A stretch of 64,000 nt of DNA from Sideroxydans lithotrophicus ES-1 (GTDB lineage: Bacteria > Pseudomonadota > Gammaproteobacteria > Burkholderiales > Gallionellaceae). Positions 39,642-48,357 of the stretch are shown here, in pieces. The position numbers were made by a program, and so were the translations under genes. The notes beneath the pieces are model-generated. The model had not been told where the DNA came from. It searched no databases and worked only from the letters and a program-made list of their open reading frames with translations. The stretch is taken from contig NC_013959.1 of the NCBI RefSeq assembly GCF_000025705.1, positions 2,922,001-2,986,000 on the forward strand, read 5' to 3'. Numbering within the stretch: position 1 is the first letter of the stretch; each line of letters starts with the position of its first letter.

Positions 39642-40379
39642 ATGTCAGCGCCAAGATTCTACTGCCCACCGCCGTTACCGCTCGCCACCAACTTCGAGCT
39701 GCCGCCGGAGGCCGCCCATCATGCCAGCCGCGTGTTGCGATTGCGCGTGGGCGATGCGGTGCAGATATTCGACGGCCTCGGCAACGCACTCGACGCTACC
39801 ATCAACGCCATCAACGGCAAGCACGTGCTGCTCGGCAACCTGCAGACTTTCATGGGACAGCAGGAATCCGGTTTGCATATCGCGCTGGCGCAGGCGATGT
39901 GCACTAGCGAAAAAATGGACTGGGTGGTGCAGAAAGCCACCGAGCTCGGCGCAGCCGAGATCATTCCAGTACAGACACTGCGCAGCGTGGCAAGACTCAG
40001 CAGCCCGCGCGCCGAGAAGCGTGCCGAACATTGGCGCAACGTCGCCGTTTCCGCCTGCGAACAATGCGGCCGCAACACCCTGCCTCAATTGCAGACACCT
40101 CAGGAACTGGGGACGTGGCTGGAGGATGTACGCCACACTGCGGGGGGGAAATTCATTTTGTTGCCGGGCGGCGCAATCAACCTTCAATCACAACCCAGAC
40201 CGCAAGGTCGCGCCACCCTGCTGATCGGTCCGGAAGGCGGTTTCACGGCAGATGAGGCCAACATCGCACAGCAGGCGGGCTTCATCCCCATACTACTGGG
40301 GCCGCGTGTACTGCGAACGGAAACTGCTGCGCTGGCAGGTATCGCTGCCCTGCAAACACTGTGGGGAGATTTCAACTGA
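39642..40379 (+). CDS. rsmE: 16S rRNA (uracil-1498-N3)-methyltransferase
   Basis: 245-residue SPOUT-class RNA methyltransferase. An N-terminal PUA-like region ('ASRVLRLRVGDAVQIFDGLG') is followed by the knot motifs 'EKMDWVVQKATELG', 'LLIGPEGGFTADE' and 'LGPRVLRTETAALAGIAAL'. ATG 39642 fits the family N-terminus (MSAPRFYCP). Eight bases before the convergent OmpA-like gene. Confidence 0.94.
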   Translation: MSAPRFYCPPPLPLATNFELPPEAAHHASRVLRLRVGDAVQIFDGLGNALDATINAINGKHVLLGNLQTFMGQQESGLHIALAQAMCTSEKMDWVVQKATELGAAEIIPVQTLRSVARLSSPRAEKRAEHWRNVAVSACEQCGRNTLPQLQTPQELGTWLEDVRHTAGGKFILLPGGAINLQSQPRPQGRATLLIGPEGGFTADEANIAQQAGFIPILLGPRVLRTETAALAGIAALQTLWGDFN

Positions 40380-40386
40380 CGTGAAG

Positions 40387-41001
40387 TCAGCGTACGGTGA
40401 TCTCGACCCGGCGGCTGGGTGGCCCGGCTACTCCATCCTGCGTCGTTGCCGCCGGATCAAACTCGCCCCGGCCGACCACCTGGATGATCTGTGCTGGCAC
40501 GCCTCCTGCAACAAGGACATCGCGCACAACCTTGGCCCTCTGCATTGACAGGCTAAGATTCGTTTCGTCCATACCCGCACGGCTGGCATGGCCGGTCACG
40601 ACGACTTCCGGTGCGGCACGCCTGGTGATCTCCTGCCGGATATCCGCGATCATATTGATCGACTCGGCCGTGAGTTTCGCGCCATCCTCTTCGAATCTCA
40701 ATGTGAATGAGCGCGGCCTTTTGGGAAGTGTTTGCATCACGTCCGGATACAACTTCTGGATTTCATCCGGGGTGTAGGTCTTCTGCTCAGCATTGCCGCC
40801 CTCCAGCTCGACACCATGCAAGGACTGGTTCACAACGAACTCTTTTCCCCCCGACAAGATAACGACACCGGAATTCTTTACTTCAGTATCGGGCAACAAT
40901 ACGACCGTTTCCCTGATGTCCGACAACGGAGCCCCTGCGGGTTTATCCGATAGCAGGTAAAAAAGGTAGACCGTAACAAACCATGCGGAAAATGCATCCA
41001 T
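40387..41001 (-). CDS. OmpA-like peptidoglycan-binding domain protein
   Basis: 204 residues. A short N-terminal hydrophobic anchor ('WFVTVYLFYLL'), a beta-rich middle segment, and a C-terminal OmpA domain ('SINMIADIRQEI', 'VVVTGHASRAGMDETNLSLS', 'RAKVVRDVLVAGGV', 'GPPSRRVEITVR'). Predicted inner-membrane-anchored periplasmic protein that holds peptidoglycan. It follows the FecR-domain gene by 3 bases, so the two are almost certainly a unit. Role unknown. Confidence 0.85.
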   Translation of the reverse strand: MDAFSAWFVTVYLFYLLSDKPAGAPLSDIRETVVLLPDTEVKNSGVVILSGGKEFVVNQSLHGVELEGGNAEQKTYTPDEIQKLYPDVMQTLPKRPRSFTLRFEEDGAKLTAESINMIADIRQEITRRAAPEVVVTGHASRAGMDETNLSLSMQRAKVVRDVLVAGGVPAQIIQVVGRGEFDPAATTQDGVAGPPSRRVEITVR

Positions 41002-41004
41002 TTG

Positions 41005-41457
41005 TCACTCCTTCCCTACCGACACGATGAAATCGGTTCCGTAGACGGCTATCGTTGACGTTGGGGTACGTATACTCACAGCGGAAGGATTCCGCTTGCC
41101 GAGCAACCCGGTCACAAAACGCATGGATCCCTTGGACAGGGTGACAAGCATGTTGCCGTTTTGCCGGGCAGGGTCGTAGCGAAACCTGTTCAATTGCGAG
41201 ACACTCTTTGAACCGAACGACATCAAAGTGCCATCCTGGAGCGTGACTCCTACCGCGCTATCCGGCCCGGTGATGATCTTGTCTATCTCCATCAACTGCA
41301 TTCCGGATATACCCATGATGTAGGCATTGCTGCGCACGATGCTTACTTCGCCTTTCACCGACTTCACCGTTCCAATGACCTCGTCGGCAAACGCCGTAGT
41401 CGCAGACAAAAAGATCGCCGCAACGGTCCACGATAATCTGCTTTTCCATGCGTTCAT
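41005..41457 (-). CDS. Exported FecR-domain protein
   Basis: 150 residues with a signal peptide ending near 'TTAFADEV'. The mature part 'GTVKSVKGEVSIVRSNAY', 'GPDSAVGVTLQDGTLMSFG' and 'VSIRTPTSTIAVYGTDF' is a FecR core (LPS/peptidoglycan-facing beta fold). Here it is a stand-alone periplasmic domain without an anti-sigma region or a sigma factor. Paired with the OmpA-like gene downstream; diverges from the tautomerase gene. Confidence 0.87.
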   Translation of the reverse strand: MNAWKSRLSWTVAAIFLSATTAFADEVIGTVKSVKGEVSIVRSNAYIMGISGMQLMEIDKIITGPDSAVGVTLQDGTLMSFGSKSVSQLNRFRYDPARQNGNMLVTLSKGSMRFVTGLLGKRNPSAVSIRTPTSTIAVYGTDFIVSVGKE

Positions 41458-41552
41458 GTGCTCTCCTGAATTGCGTCCCGCCTTGCGACTTGTTATGTTA
41501 TCGGAAAGTTCGACGCAACCCTATTTTTTTCATTCCGCCAGCAGGAGCTGCC

Positions 41553-41738
41553 ATGCCTTATGTCAACATACGCATCGCCGGAACATTGAGCCGCGAGCAA
41601 AAAGCCAGGATCGCCGAAGAGATCACTGACACCCTCGAGCGCATCGCGCTCAAACCCAGGTCGTACACCTACATCGCCTTTGACGAACTACCCGACGAGA
41701 ACTGGGCGATCGCCGGCAAGCTGCTGGACGAAGATTAA
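41553..41738 (+). CDS. 4-oxalocrotonate tautomerase family protein
   Basis: 61 residues. Starts 'MPYVNIRIAGTLSREQKARI', so the catalytic N-terminal proline is exposed after Met removal; 'ALKPRSYTYIAFDELPDENW' is the second half. Size matches the short 4-OT family. GCAGGAGC precedes ATG 41553 as ribosome site. Its last 23 codons and stop belong to the first copy of a 127-base tandem repeat. Confidence 0.9.
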   Translation: MPYVNIRIAGTLSREQKARIAEEITDTLERIALKPRSYTYIAFDELPDENWAIAGKLLDED

Positions 41739-41990
41739 TGTGTACGCGGCTGCTCCCGCACCATGGGCTTCGCCCCACCGTGTCGCAGCCGCTACCTACA
41801 TCGCCTTTGACGAACTACCCGACGAGAACTGGGCGATCGCCGGCAAGCTGCTGGACGAAGATTAATGTGTACGCGGCTGCTCCCGCACCACGGGCTTCGC
41901 CCCACCGTGTCGCAGCCGCTACCTGCATCGCCTTTGACGAATTGCCCGGCGAGAAGCGGGTGATCGCGGCCAACCTGCCGGATGAAGATT
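41670..41990 (+). repeat. Tandem repeat, 127-bp period, copying the tautomerase 3' end
   Basis: Copy 1 (41670-41796) holds the last 23 codons of the tautomerase, its TAA and 57 spacer bases. Copy 2 (41797-41923) is identical except one base (ACCATGGG against ACCACGGG). Copy 3 starts at 41924 at the same spacing but is diverged (reading FDELPGEKRVIAANLPDED) and runs out after about 65 bases. Copies 2 and 3 have no start codon for the enzyme and are remnants or duplications, not genes. Confidence 0.92.
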
Positions 41991-42105
41991 ATCACAACGT
42001 CTTTTTCGGCACTGCATGCCACCCCGCCCATCTCCATGATTTGAAATATAATGCGCTGGCTTCTTTATTGAATTTCTCCACCGAGCCAGGAGTCGACCGA
42101 ACACC

Positions 42106-43437
42106 ATGCCAGCCGCCCCAGCCAGTTCAACACCCGAATTCGTCGCGTGGTTCCGTTCCGTTGCGCCCTATATCAACGCTTTTCGCGGCAAGACTTTTGT
42201 CGTCGCATTCGGCGGCGAAGTGGTCGCGGACGGCAAGTTCATCGAACTGACGCATGACTTCAATCTGCTGGCGGCACTCGGCATCCGTCTGGTGCTGGTG
42301 CATGGCGCACGCCCGCAGATCGAGCAGCGGCTGGTGCAGAACAACATCGAAGGCAGTTACCACCGCGGCATCCGGCTCACCGATGCCGAGACCATGCAAT
42401 GCGTCAAGGAAGCGGTCGGCCGCGTGCGCGTGGAGATCGAGGCGCTGTTATCGCTCGGACTGGCGAATTCGCCGATGGCCAACGCGGATATCCGCGTTGC
42501 GGGCGGCAACTTCATCACGGCGCAACCCATGGGGGTGATCAACGGTGTCGACCTGATGCATACCGGTTGCGTGCGCAAGGTGGATGTCGCCGCACTCAGG
42601 GATCGCATGGAATTCGGGGAAGTGGTGCTGCTTTCGCCGCTGGGCTATTCCCCCACCGGCGAAGTGTTCAACCTGACGCTTGAGGATGTCGCGACTGCGA
42701 CGGCTATCGCTCTGGACGCGGACAAGTTGATCTTCCTGACAGACACCGATGGGGTGCACAACAAGGATGGTGAGCTGCTGAAAGAGCTGACCATCGTCGA
42801 AGCCAGCAAGCTCCTGTCCGGCAAACGCAAGCTGCCGGACGATGTGGGGTTGTTCCTGCCTTGTGCCGTGCGCGCCTGCGAAGCGGGCGTGGCGAGGACA
42901 CACCTGGTCAGCCGCCATACCGACGGCGCATTGTTGCAGGAACTGTTCAGCGACGAAGGCATCGGCACCATGGTGGTGGAAAGCACGCTCAACACGCTGC
43001 GCGAAGCGACCATCAAGGACGTCGGCGGTATCCTGCAACTGCTCCAGCCGCTTGAAGCCGAGGGCATCCTGGTGCGGAGGTCGAGGGAATTGCTGGAGCG
43101 GGAGATCGCCCGTTTCGTGGTGCTGGAACATGGCCACCGCATCATTGGCTGCGCAGCCTTGTATCCCTTTGCCGACGAAAAAGCCGGGGAACTCGCCTGC
43201 CTTGCGGTGCAGCCCGCCTACCGCGATCACGGCTATGGCGACATCCTGCTCAAGCACATCGCAAAACGGGCGCAGGAGATGAAGCTGCAAAAACTGTTCG
43301 TACTGACCACGCGCACGGCACACTGGTTCATCGAGCGCGGTTTCAAGGAGGTCGACGTGGAGCAGCTGCCGGCGCAAAAGAAGACGCTTTACAACTATCA
43401 GCGCCGCTCCAAGGTGTTCGTCCGGAACCTGCGGTAA
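42106..43437 (+). CDS. argA: Amino-acid N-acetyltransferase (N-acetylglutamate synthase)
   Basis: First step of arginine synthesis. 443 residues: an N-terminal amino-acid kinase-like domain (about 1-290; 'FVVAFGGEVVADGKFIELTH', 'LVLVHGARPQIEQRL', 'KLIFLTDTDGVHNKDG') that binds arginine, and a C-terminal GNAT domain ('RIIGCAALYPFADEKAGELA', 'VQPAYRDHGYGDILLKHI'). Classic ArgA architecture. Stands alone between the repeat tract and yggX. Confidence 0.95.
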   Translation: MPAAPASSTPEFVAWFRSVAPYINAFRGKTFVVAFGGEVVADGKFIELTHDFNLLAALGIRLVLVHGARPQIEQRLVQNNIEGSYHRGIRLTDAETMQCVKEAVGRVRVEIEALLSLGLANSPMANADIRVAGGNFITAQPMGVINGVDLMHTGCVRKVDVAALRDRMEFGEVVLLSPLGYSPTGEVFNLTLEDVATATAIALDADKLIFLTDTDGVHNKDGELLKELTIVEASKLLSGKRKLPDDVGLFLPCAVRACEAGVARTHLVSRHTDGALLQELFSDEGIGTMVVESTLNTLREATIKDVGGILQLLQPLEAEGILVRRSRELLEREIARFVVLEHGHRIIGCAALYPFADEKAGELACLAVQPAYRDHGYGDILLKHIAKRAQEMKLQKLFVLTTRTAHWFIERGFKEVDVEQLPAQKKTLYNYQRRSKVFVRNLR

Positions 43438-43563
43438 GGCTTCGTCCGGGAAATCCCTGTTCCCACACCGAGTAATTCAGCGCGCGAGCGTTGCCGCTGG
43501 ATTTGGATGGGGATTCACGGTAATGTCACATTCCTCAAGCATAATCACGGAGTGAACTCAATC

Positions 43564-43836
43564 ATGGCAAGAACAGTGCAGTGCGTAAAACTGGGCCGCG
43601 AATCGGAAGGGCTGGATCGTCCACCTTATCCCGGTGCGCTGGGCCAGCGTATCTATGAAAGCGTTTCAAAAGAAGCCTGGCAAGGCTGGATCAAGTTCCA
43701 GACCATGCTGGTAAACGAGAACCGCCTCAACCTCGCCGATGCCAAGGCGCGCAAATACCTCGCCGAACAGATGGAGAACTATTTCTTCGGTGCAGGTACC
43801 CAGATGCCCACGGGATACGTTCCGCCGAAAAACTGA
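43564..43836 (+). CDS. yggX: Fe(2+)-trafficking / oxidative damage protection protein
   Basis: 90 residues: '[20 protein letters not shown]' and '[20 protein letters not shown]' are the family N-terminus with the conserved Cys7, and 'MENYFFGAG' is the C-terminal helix. Cytosolic; protects Fe-S clusters. Start ATG 43564 by family length. Located between argA and ppk1. Confidence 0.95.
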   Translation: MARTVQCVKLGRESEGLDRPPYPGALGQRIYESVSKEAWQGWIKFQTMLVNENRLNLADAKARKYLAEQMENYFFGAGTQMPTGYVPPKN

Positions 43837-43874
43837 ACCGCCGCTAAACCGCCAGTACGCTGGCAATCCCGCTC

Positions 43875-45965
43875 ATGGCAAAAACCTTCCCGTCGCAGAA
43901 TTTCCTCAATCGCGAGCTCGGCCTGCTCGAATTCAACCGGCGCGTCCTCGCGCAAGCGGAGGACGCGTCGGTTCCGTTGCTGGAAAGGCTCAAATACCTG
44001 TGCATCGTCAGCAGCAACCTCGACGAATTCTTCGAGATCCGCGTTGCCGGACTGAAGGAGCAGGCCAAGCTGGGCGGCCTTGCGGCCGGGCCTGACGGGC
44101 TGGAGGCCACGCAGATACTCAAGCGCCTGTACGCGCCGACACACCAGCTCATCGCGCGGCAATACCAGCTGTTCAATGAAGAACTCGTGCCGGCCCTTGC
44201 GCAGCAAGGCATCAAGTTCCTGCGCCGCACTCACTGGAACGAGGCCCAAAAGAACTGGGTCAGGGATTTCTTCATGCGCGAGGTGATGCCGGTGCTGACA
44301 CCGATCGGGCTCGACCCGGCGCACCCGTTCCCGCGCGTGCTCAACAAGAGCCTCAATTTCGCCGTCGAGCTGCAAGGCAAGGACGCGTTCGGCCGCAACT
44401 CGGCCAAGGCCATCGTGCAGGCCCCGCGCGTGTTGCCGCGAGCCATCCTGATACCGCCGGAGATCTCCGGCTGCCCCTACGGTTTCGTGTTCCTCTCTTC
44501 CATCCTGCACGCGCATGTCGGCGAGCTGTTTGCCGGCATGGAAGTGCAAGGCTGCTACCAGTTCCGCGTGACCCGCAATAGCGACCTGTTCGTGGACGAG
44601 GAAGAAGTCAAGAACCTGCGCATCAGCCTGCAGGGCGAATTGCCGCAGCGCCACTTTGGCGATGCCGTGCGGCTGGAAGTGGCCGACAATTGCCCCCCTG
44701 CCATGTCCGAATTCCTGCTGCAGCAATTCGAACTGAAGCCGGAAGACCTGTATAGCGTGAAAGGGCCGGTCAACCTGGTGCGCCTGATGCGCATCCCGGA
44801 CCAGGTGGCACGCGACGATCTCAAGTTCGCACCTTTTGCGCCCGGCATGCCCACCTTGCTGCAAAAAAAGGGCGCGGACATGTTCAAGGTGCTGCGCAAG
44901 AACGACGTGTTGCTGCACCACCCATACCAGTCGTTCAAACCGGTGATCGACTTCATCCAGCAGGCCGCCGCCGACCCGAACGTGGTCGCCATCAAGCAGA
45001 CGGTGTACCGCACGGGCGTCGATTCGGAACTGATGGAAGCGCTCATTGCAGCGGCGATGCGCGGCAAAGAGGTCACCGTAGTGGTGGAGCTGCTCGCCCG
45101 CTTCGATGAGGAAGCCAACATCAATTGGGCCAGCCGTCTGGAAGAAGTTGGCGCACATGTGGTGTATGGTGTGGTGGGACACAAGACTCACGCCAAGATG
45201 TTGATGGTCGTGCGGCGCGAGGACAACGGCCTGCGCCGCTATGTGCACCTTGGCACCGGCAACTACCACCCGCGCACGGCACGGCTGTATACCGATTTCG
45301 GCATGTTCACCAGCAACGAGGAGGTGTGTTCCGACGTGAACGAAGTGTTCATGCAGCTCACCGGGCTGGGCAAGGCGAGCAAACTGCGCCATCTGTGGCA
45401 ATCGCCGTTCACCTTGCACACCAATATATTGGCGGCCATCCGCAACGAAACCAGGCTGGCCAAGGAAGGTAAGCGCGCACATATCATCGCCAAGATGAAT
45501 TCGCTGCTGGAACCGGAAACCATCACCGCGCTGTATGAGGCGTCGCAGGCGGGAGTGAAGATCGACCTCATCGTGCGCGGCGTGTGTGCCCTGCGTCCGG
45601 GTGTCGCGGGGTTATCCGAAAACATCCATGTCATTTCCATCATCGGGCGCTTCCTTGAGCACACCCGGATCTTCTATTTCCGCAACGACCTGGCCCATGA
45701 CGTCTATCTGGCCAGCGCAGACTGGATGGACCGCAATTTCTTCCGCCGTATCGAGGTATGCTTCCCCGTGCTCGACGAAAAACTCAAGAAGCGCGTACTG
45801 GATGAAGGATTGAAGAGCTACCTGAAGGATAACGCCCAGGCCTGGGAGATGGACTGCAATGGCTTCTGGCACCGCAAGGCTTCTGCACGCGCTGCAACCA
45901 CATGCGCCCAGACCGCCTTGCTGCAGGAATTGGGACAGCCGCTGGCGGCTGCCGACGCTGATTAA
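43875..45965 (+). CDS. ppk1: Polyphosphate kinase 1
   Basis: Reversibly polymerises the ATP gamma-phosphate into polyphosphate. 696 residues, normal. N domain 'NRELGLLEFNRRVLAQAED'; catalytic domain with 'VVYGVVGHKTHAKMLMVVR' (autophosphorylated His region) and 'HLGTGNYHPRTARLYTDFG' (second His). Its stop overlaps the convergent stop of the lysine-rich gene. sixA and pap lie just beyond, forming a polyphosphate cluster. Confidence 0.97.
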   Translation: MAKTFPSQNFLNRELGLLEFNRRVLAQAEDASVPLLERLKYLCIVSSNLDEFFEIRVAGLKEQAKLGGLAAGPDGLEATQILKRLYAPTHQLIARQYQLFNEELVPALAQQGIKFLRRTHWNEAQKNWVRDFFMREVMPVLTPIGLDPAHPFPRVLNKSLNFAVELQGKDAFGRNSAKAIVQAPRVLPRAILIPPEISGCPYGFVFLSSILHAHVGELFAGMEVQGCYQFRVTRNSDLFVDEEEVKNLRISLQGELPQRHFGDAVRLEVADNCPPAMSEFLLQQFELKPEDLYSVKGPVNLVRLMRIPDQVARDDLKFAPFAPGMPTLLQKKGADMFKVLRKNDVLLHHPYQSFKPVIDFIQQAAADPNVVAIKQTVYRTGVDSELMEALIAAAMRGKEVTVVVELLARFDEEANINWASRLEEVGAHVVYGVVGHKTHAKMLMVVRREDNGLRRYVHLGTGNYHPRTARLYTDFGMFTSNEEVCSDVNEVFMQLTGLGKASKLRHLWQSPFTLHTNILAAIRNETRLAKEGKRAHIIAKMNSLLEPETITALYEASQAGVKIDLIVRGVCALRPGVAGLSENIHVISIIGRFLEHTRIFYFRNDLAHDVYLASADWMDRNFFRRIEVCFPVLDEKLKKRVLDEGLKSYLKDNAQAWEMDCNGFWHRKASARAATTCAQTALLQELGQPLAAADAD

Positions 45966-46297
45966 GCCTTCTTCGGACGCCCGGTCTTGATCTTTTCGAG
46001 GCTGGAGATGGCACGCTTCAATTGCGCCGCGTTCAGCTTTGACAGGTTTTGCAGGCTGGCACGCAACAGTTCGCTCTTCTTTACATGCAAACCCGCTTTG
46101 AGCGCCTTCAGCTTGAGCTCGGCAATCAATTCGTAATCGGTTTGCGGCATGGTAAAGCTGTCGCGCACCACTTTGACTTTGCTGTCGGCCTTCTTTTCCT
46201 TTTTCGGTTTTTTCTCGGGTTTTGGCGCGGTCATCGCAACAGCAGGCTTGCGTACTGCAGGTTTTTTGGCGGCGGGCTTACGGGTAGCGGCGGTCAT
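45962..46297 (-). CDS. Lysine-rich small protein with basic tail and ribbon-helix-helix-like domain
   Basis: 111 residues from ATG 46297, which follows GGGAG (the frame extends 9 residues further up). The first about 40 residues are a Lys/Ala/Pro tail ('ATRKPAAKKPAVRKPAVAM', 'KPEKKPKKEKKADSK') like histone-type or AlgP tails. The rest ('DSFTMPQTDYELI', 'KKSELLRASLQNLSKL', ending 'KTGRPKKA') has a strand-helix-helix order resembling ribbon-helix-helix proteins; this is inference. Convergent with ppk1 (stops overlap), divergent from sixA. May bind DNA or polyphosphate. Confidence 0.8.
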   Translation of the reverse strand: MTAATRKPAAKKPAVRKPAVAMTAPKPEKKPKKEKKADSKVKVVRDSFTMPQTDYELIAELKLKALKAGLHVKKSELLRASLQNLSKLNAAQLKRAISSLEKIKTGRPKKA

Positions 46298-46384
46298 ATC
46301 GATCTCCCTGGGTGAGTGTGGCAAAAACAGTATATACGGTATATTCTGGCATCCGATAGTGTAATAAATCAGGAGACGCTGGCA

Positions 46385-46837
46385 ATGGAGTTGATTCTAT
46401 GGCGACATGCCGAGGCTGCACAAGGTGTGCCGGATGATGCGCGACCTCTGACCGACAGGGGCAGGCACCAGGCCGAACATATGGCCCATTTCCTTTCCGC
46501 CCGGCTACCGCAGAACACGCGCATCCTGGTAAGCCCGGCGCTGCGGGCACAGCAGACGGCCGCTGCGCTCAACAAGGGTTTCATCACCGCACCCAACCTC
46601 GGCGTGCATGCGACGCCGGAAACCGCGATCGCCACTGCGGGCTGGCCGCTGGCCGGCGGCGCCGTGCTGCTGGTCGGACATCAGCCATGGATGGGCGAGC
46701 TGGCTTCATTGCTGATGACCGGGCGCGCGGATTATTGGAGCATCAAGAAAGGCGCAGTATGGTGGTTCAGCCGGCGCGAACGCGAAGGCGATTTCCAGAC
46801 CACCTTGCGTCTTGTCATCACACCGGATCAACTGTAA
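46385..46837 (+). CDS. sixA: Phosphohistidine phosphatase SixA
   Basis: 150-residue histidine phosphatase family protein. 'ELILWRHAEA' holds the catalytic RH motif, 'LVSPALRAQQTAAAL' the second Arg, and 'VLLVGHQPWMGELASLL' the second His. SixA enzymes dephosphorylate phospho-His in phosphotransfer proteins. Start ATG 46385 follows AGGAG. Lies 17 bases upstream of pap. Confidence 0.92.
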   Translation: MELILWRHAEAAQGVPDDARPLTDRGRHQAEHMAHFLSARLPQNTRILVSPALRAQQTAAALNKGFITAPNLGVHATPETAIATAGWPLAGGAVLLVGHQPWMGELASLLMTGRADYWSIKKGAVWWFSRREREGDFQTTLRLVITPDQL

Positions 46838-46854
46838 CTCTGAAAGGGGATGCC

Positions 46855-48348
46855 ATGTTCGAATCTGCCGAGCTCGGTCACAAGATAGACAAAGCGACCT
46901 ACGACAAGGAAGTGCCGAAATTGCGCGAAGCGCTGCTGGACGCACAGTTCGATCTGGCGGAAAAGGCAAAATTCCCGGTCATCATCCTGGTCGGCGGTGT
47001 CGATGGCGCAGGACGCGGCGAGACCGTGAACCTGCTCAACGAATGGATGGACCCCCGCTTCATCCAGGCGCACGGCATGGGCGAACCTTCCGACGAGGAG
47101 ATGGAGCGCCCGATGATGTGGCGCTTCTGGCGCGCCCTGCCACCCAAGGGGAAGATCGGGGTGTTCCTGGGCTCATGGTACACATGGCCGATCCTGAACC
47201 GGGCCATGGGATACACCAAGGCCGCCGAGCTAGACCAGAGCCTGGAGCGCGCCAAACGCCTGGAAAAGATGCTGACCGACGAAGGTGCGCTCATCATCAA
47301 GTTCTGGCTGCACCTTTCCAGGGAAAAGCAGGAAGCCCGCCTCAAGATGCTGGAAAAGAATCCCAAGACCCGCTGGCGCGTCACCAAGCGCGACTGGCAG
47401 CGCTTCAAGCGCTATGACAAATTCCTCACCATCCACGAAAGCGTCATCCGCCATACCAGCACCGCCGAATCGCCGTGGATCGTCGTAGAGGGCTCGGATG
47501 CGCGCTATCGCGGCCTGACCATCGGCAAGGTCATTCTCGAGGCGCTGCGCAAAAGATTGTCCGAATCCGACAAGAAGAAGGAAACCGCGATCCGTGCAGC
47601 ACCTTTGCTGCCGCCGATCGACAAGCTGAACATCCTGGCGACGCTCGACCTCACCCAGAAGCTGGAAAAGAAAAGATTCGAGACCGAGCTGGAAAAATAC
47701 CAGGGCAAACTGGCCTTGCTCACGCGCGATCCGCGCTTCAAGGACATCACCGTGATCGCGGTGTTCGAAGGCAACGATGCTGCAGGCAAGGGCGGCGCCA
47801 TCCGCCGCATCACCGGTGCGCTTGAGGCACGCCAGTACCAGGTCGTGCCCATCGCCGCGCCGACGGAAGAAGAACGCGCACAACCCTATCTGTGGCGTTT
47901 CTGGCGGCACATCCCGCGCAGGGGGCGCGTCACCATCTTCGATCGTTCCTGGTACGGTCGCGTGCTGGTCGAGCGCGTGGAAAAATTCTGTTCCGAAGCC
48001 GACTGGATGCGCGCCTACGGCGAGATCAACGACTTCGAGGCACAGCTGGTGCGTCACCAGACCGTGGTGGTGAAGTTCTGGCTGACCATCAGCAAAGAGG
48101 AACAATTACGGCGCTTCAAGGAACGCGAGAAGATCGGCTTCAAACGCTTCAAGATCACTGCAGAGGATTGGCGCAACCGCGATAAGTGGGATGCCTATGA
48201 ACAGGCCATCAGCGACATGGTCGACCGTACCAGCACCGAGGTCGCGCCGTGGACGCTGGTGGAGGCCAACGACAAGTATTTTGCACGCATCAAGATCCTG
48301 AAGACCTTGTGCCAGCGCATCGAGGCGGAGATGAAGAAGATAAAATAG
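46855..48348 (+). CDS. pap: Polyphosphate:AMP phosphotransferase (tandem PPK2 domains)
   Basis: 497 residues made of two PPK2 domains. The first has a modified P-loop 'GGVDGAGRGETVNLL'; the second a canonical 'EGNDAAGKGGAIRRI' followed by the lid region 'RSWYGRVLVERVEKFC'. This two-domain layout matches class II PPK2, which makes ADP from AMP and polyphosphate, the second domain being catalytic. AAAGGGGA precedes ATG 46855. Directly after sixA and near ppk1, so polyphosphate synthesis and use are encoded together. Confidence 0.93.
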   Translation: MFESAELGHKIDKATYDKEVPKLREALLDAQFDLAEKAKFPVIILVGGVDGAGRGETVNLLNEWMDPRFIQAHGMGEPSDEEMERPMMWRFWRALPPKGKIGVFLGSWYTWPILNRAMGYTKAAELDQSLERAKRLEKMLTDEGALIIKFWLHLSREKQEARLKMLEKNPKTRWRVTKRDWQRFKRYDKFLTIHESVIRHTSTAESPWIVVEGSDARYRGLTIGKVILEALRKRLSESDKKKETAIRAAPLLPPIDKLNILATLDLTQKLEKKRFETELEKYQGKLALLTRDPRFKDITVIAVFEGNDAAGKGGAIRRITGALEARQYQVVPIAAPTEEERAQPYLWRFWRHIPRRGRVTIFDRSWYGRVLVERVEKFCSEADWMRAYGEINDFEAQLVRHQTVVVKFWLTISKEEQLRRFKEREKIGFKRFKITAEDWRNRDKWDAYEQAISDMVDRTSTEVAPWTLVEANDKYFARIKILKTLCQRIEAEMKKIK

Positions 48349-48357
48349 CCGCTGCGG

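Noticed and set aside
41738-42250. 170-codon frame across the 127-bp repeats into argA
   Set aside because: Formed by repeated tautomerase tail and spacer in another frame; no start context and composition not protein-like.
43779-45482. 567-codon minus-strand frame opposite ppk1
   Set aside because: Antisense of an unambiguous polyphosphate kinase.
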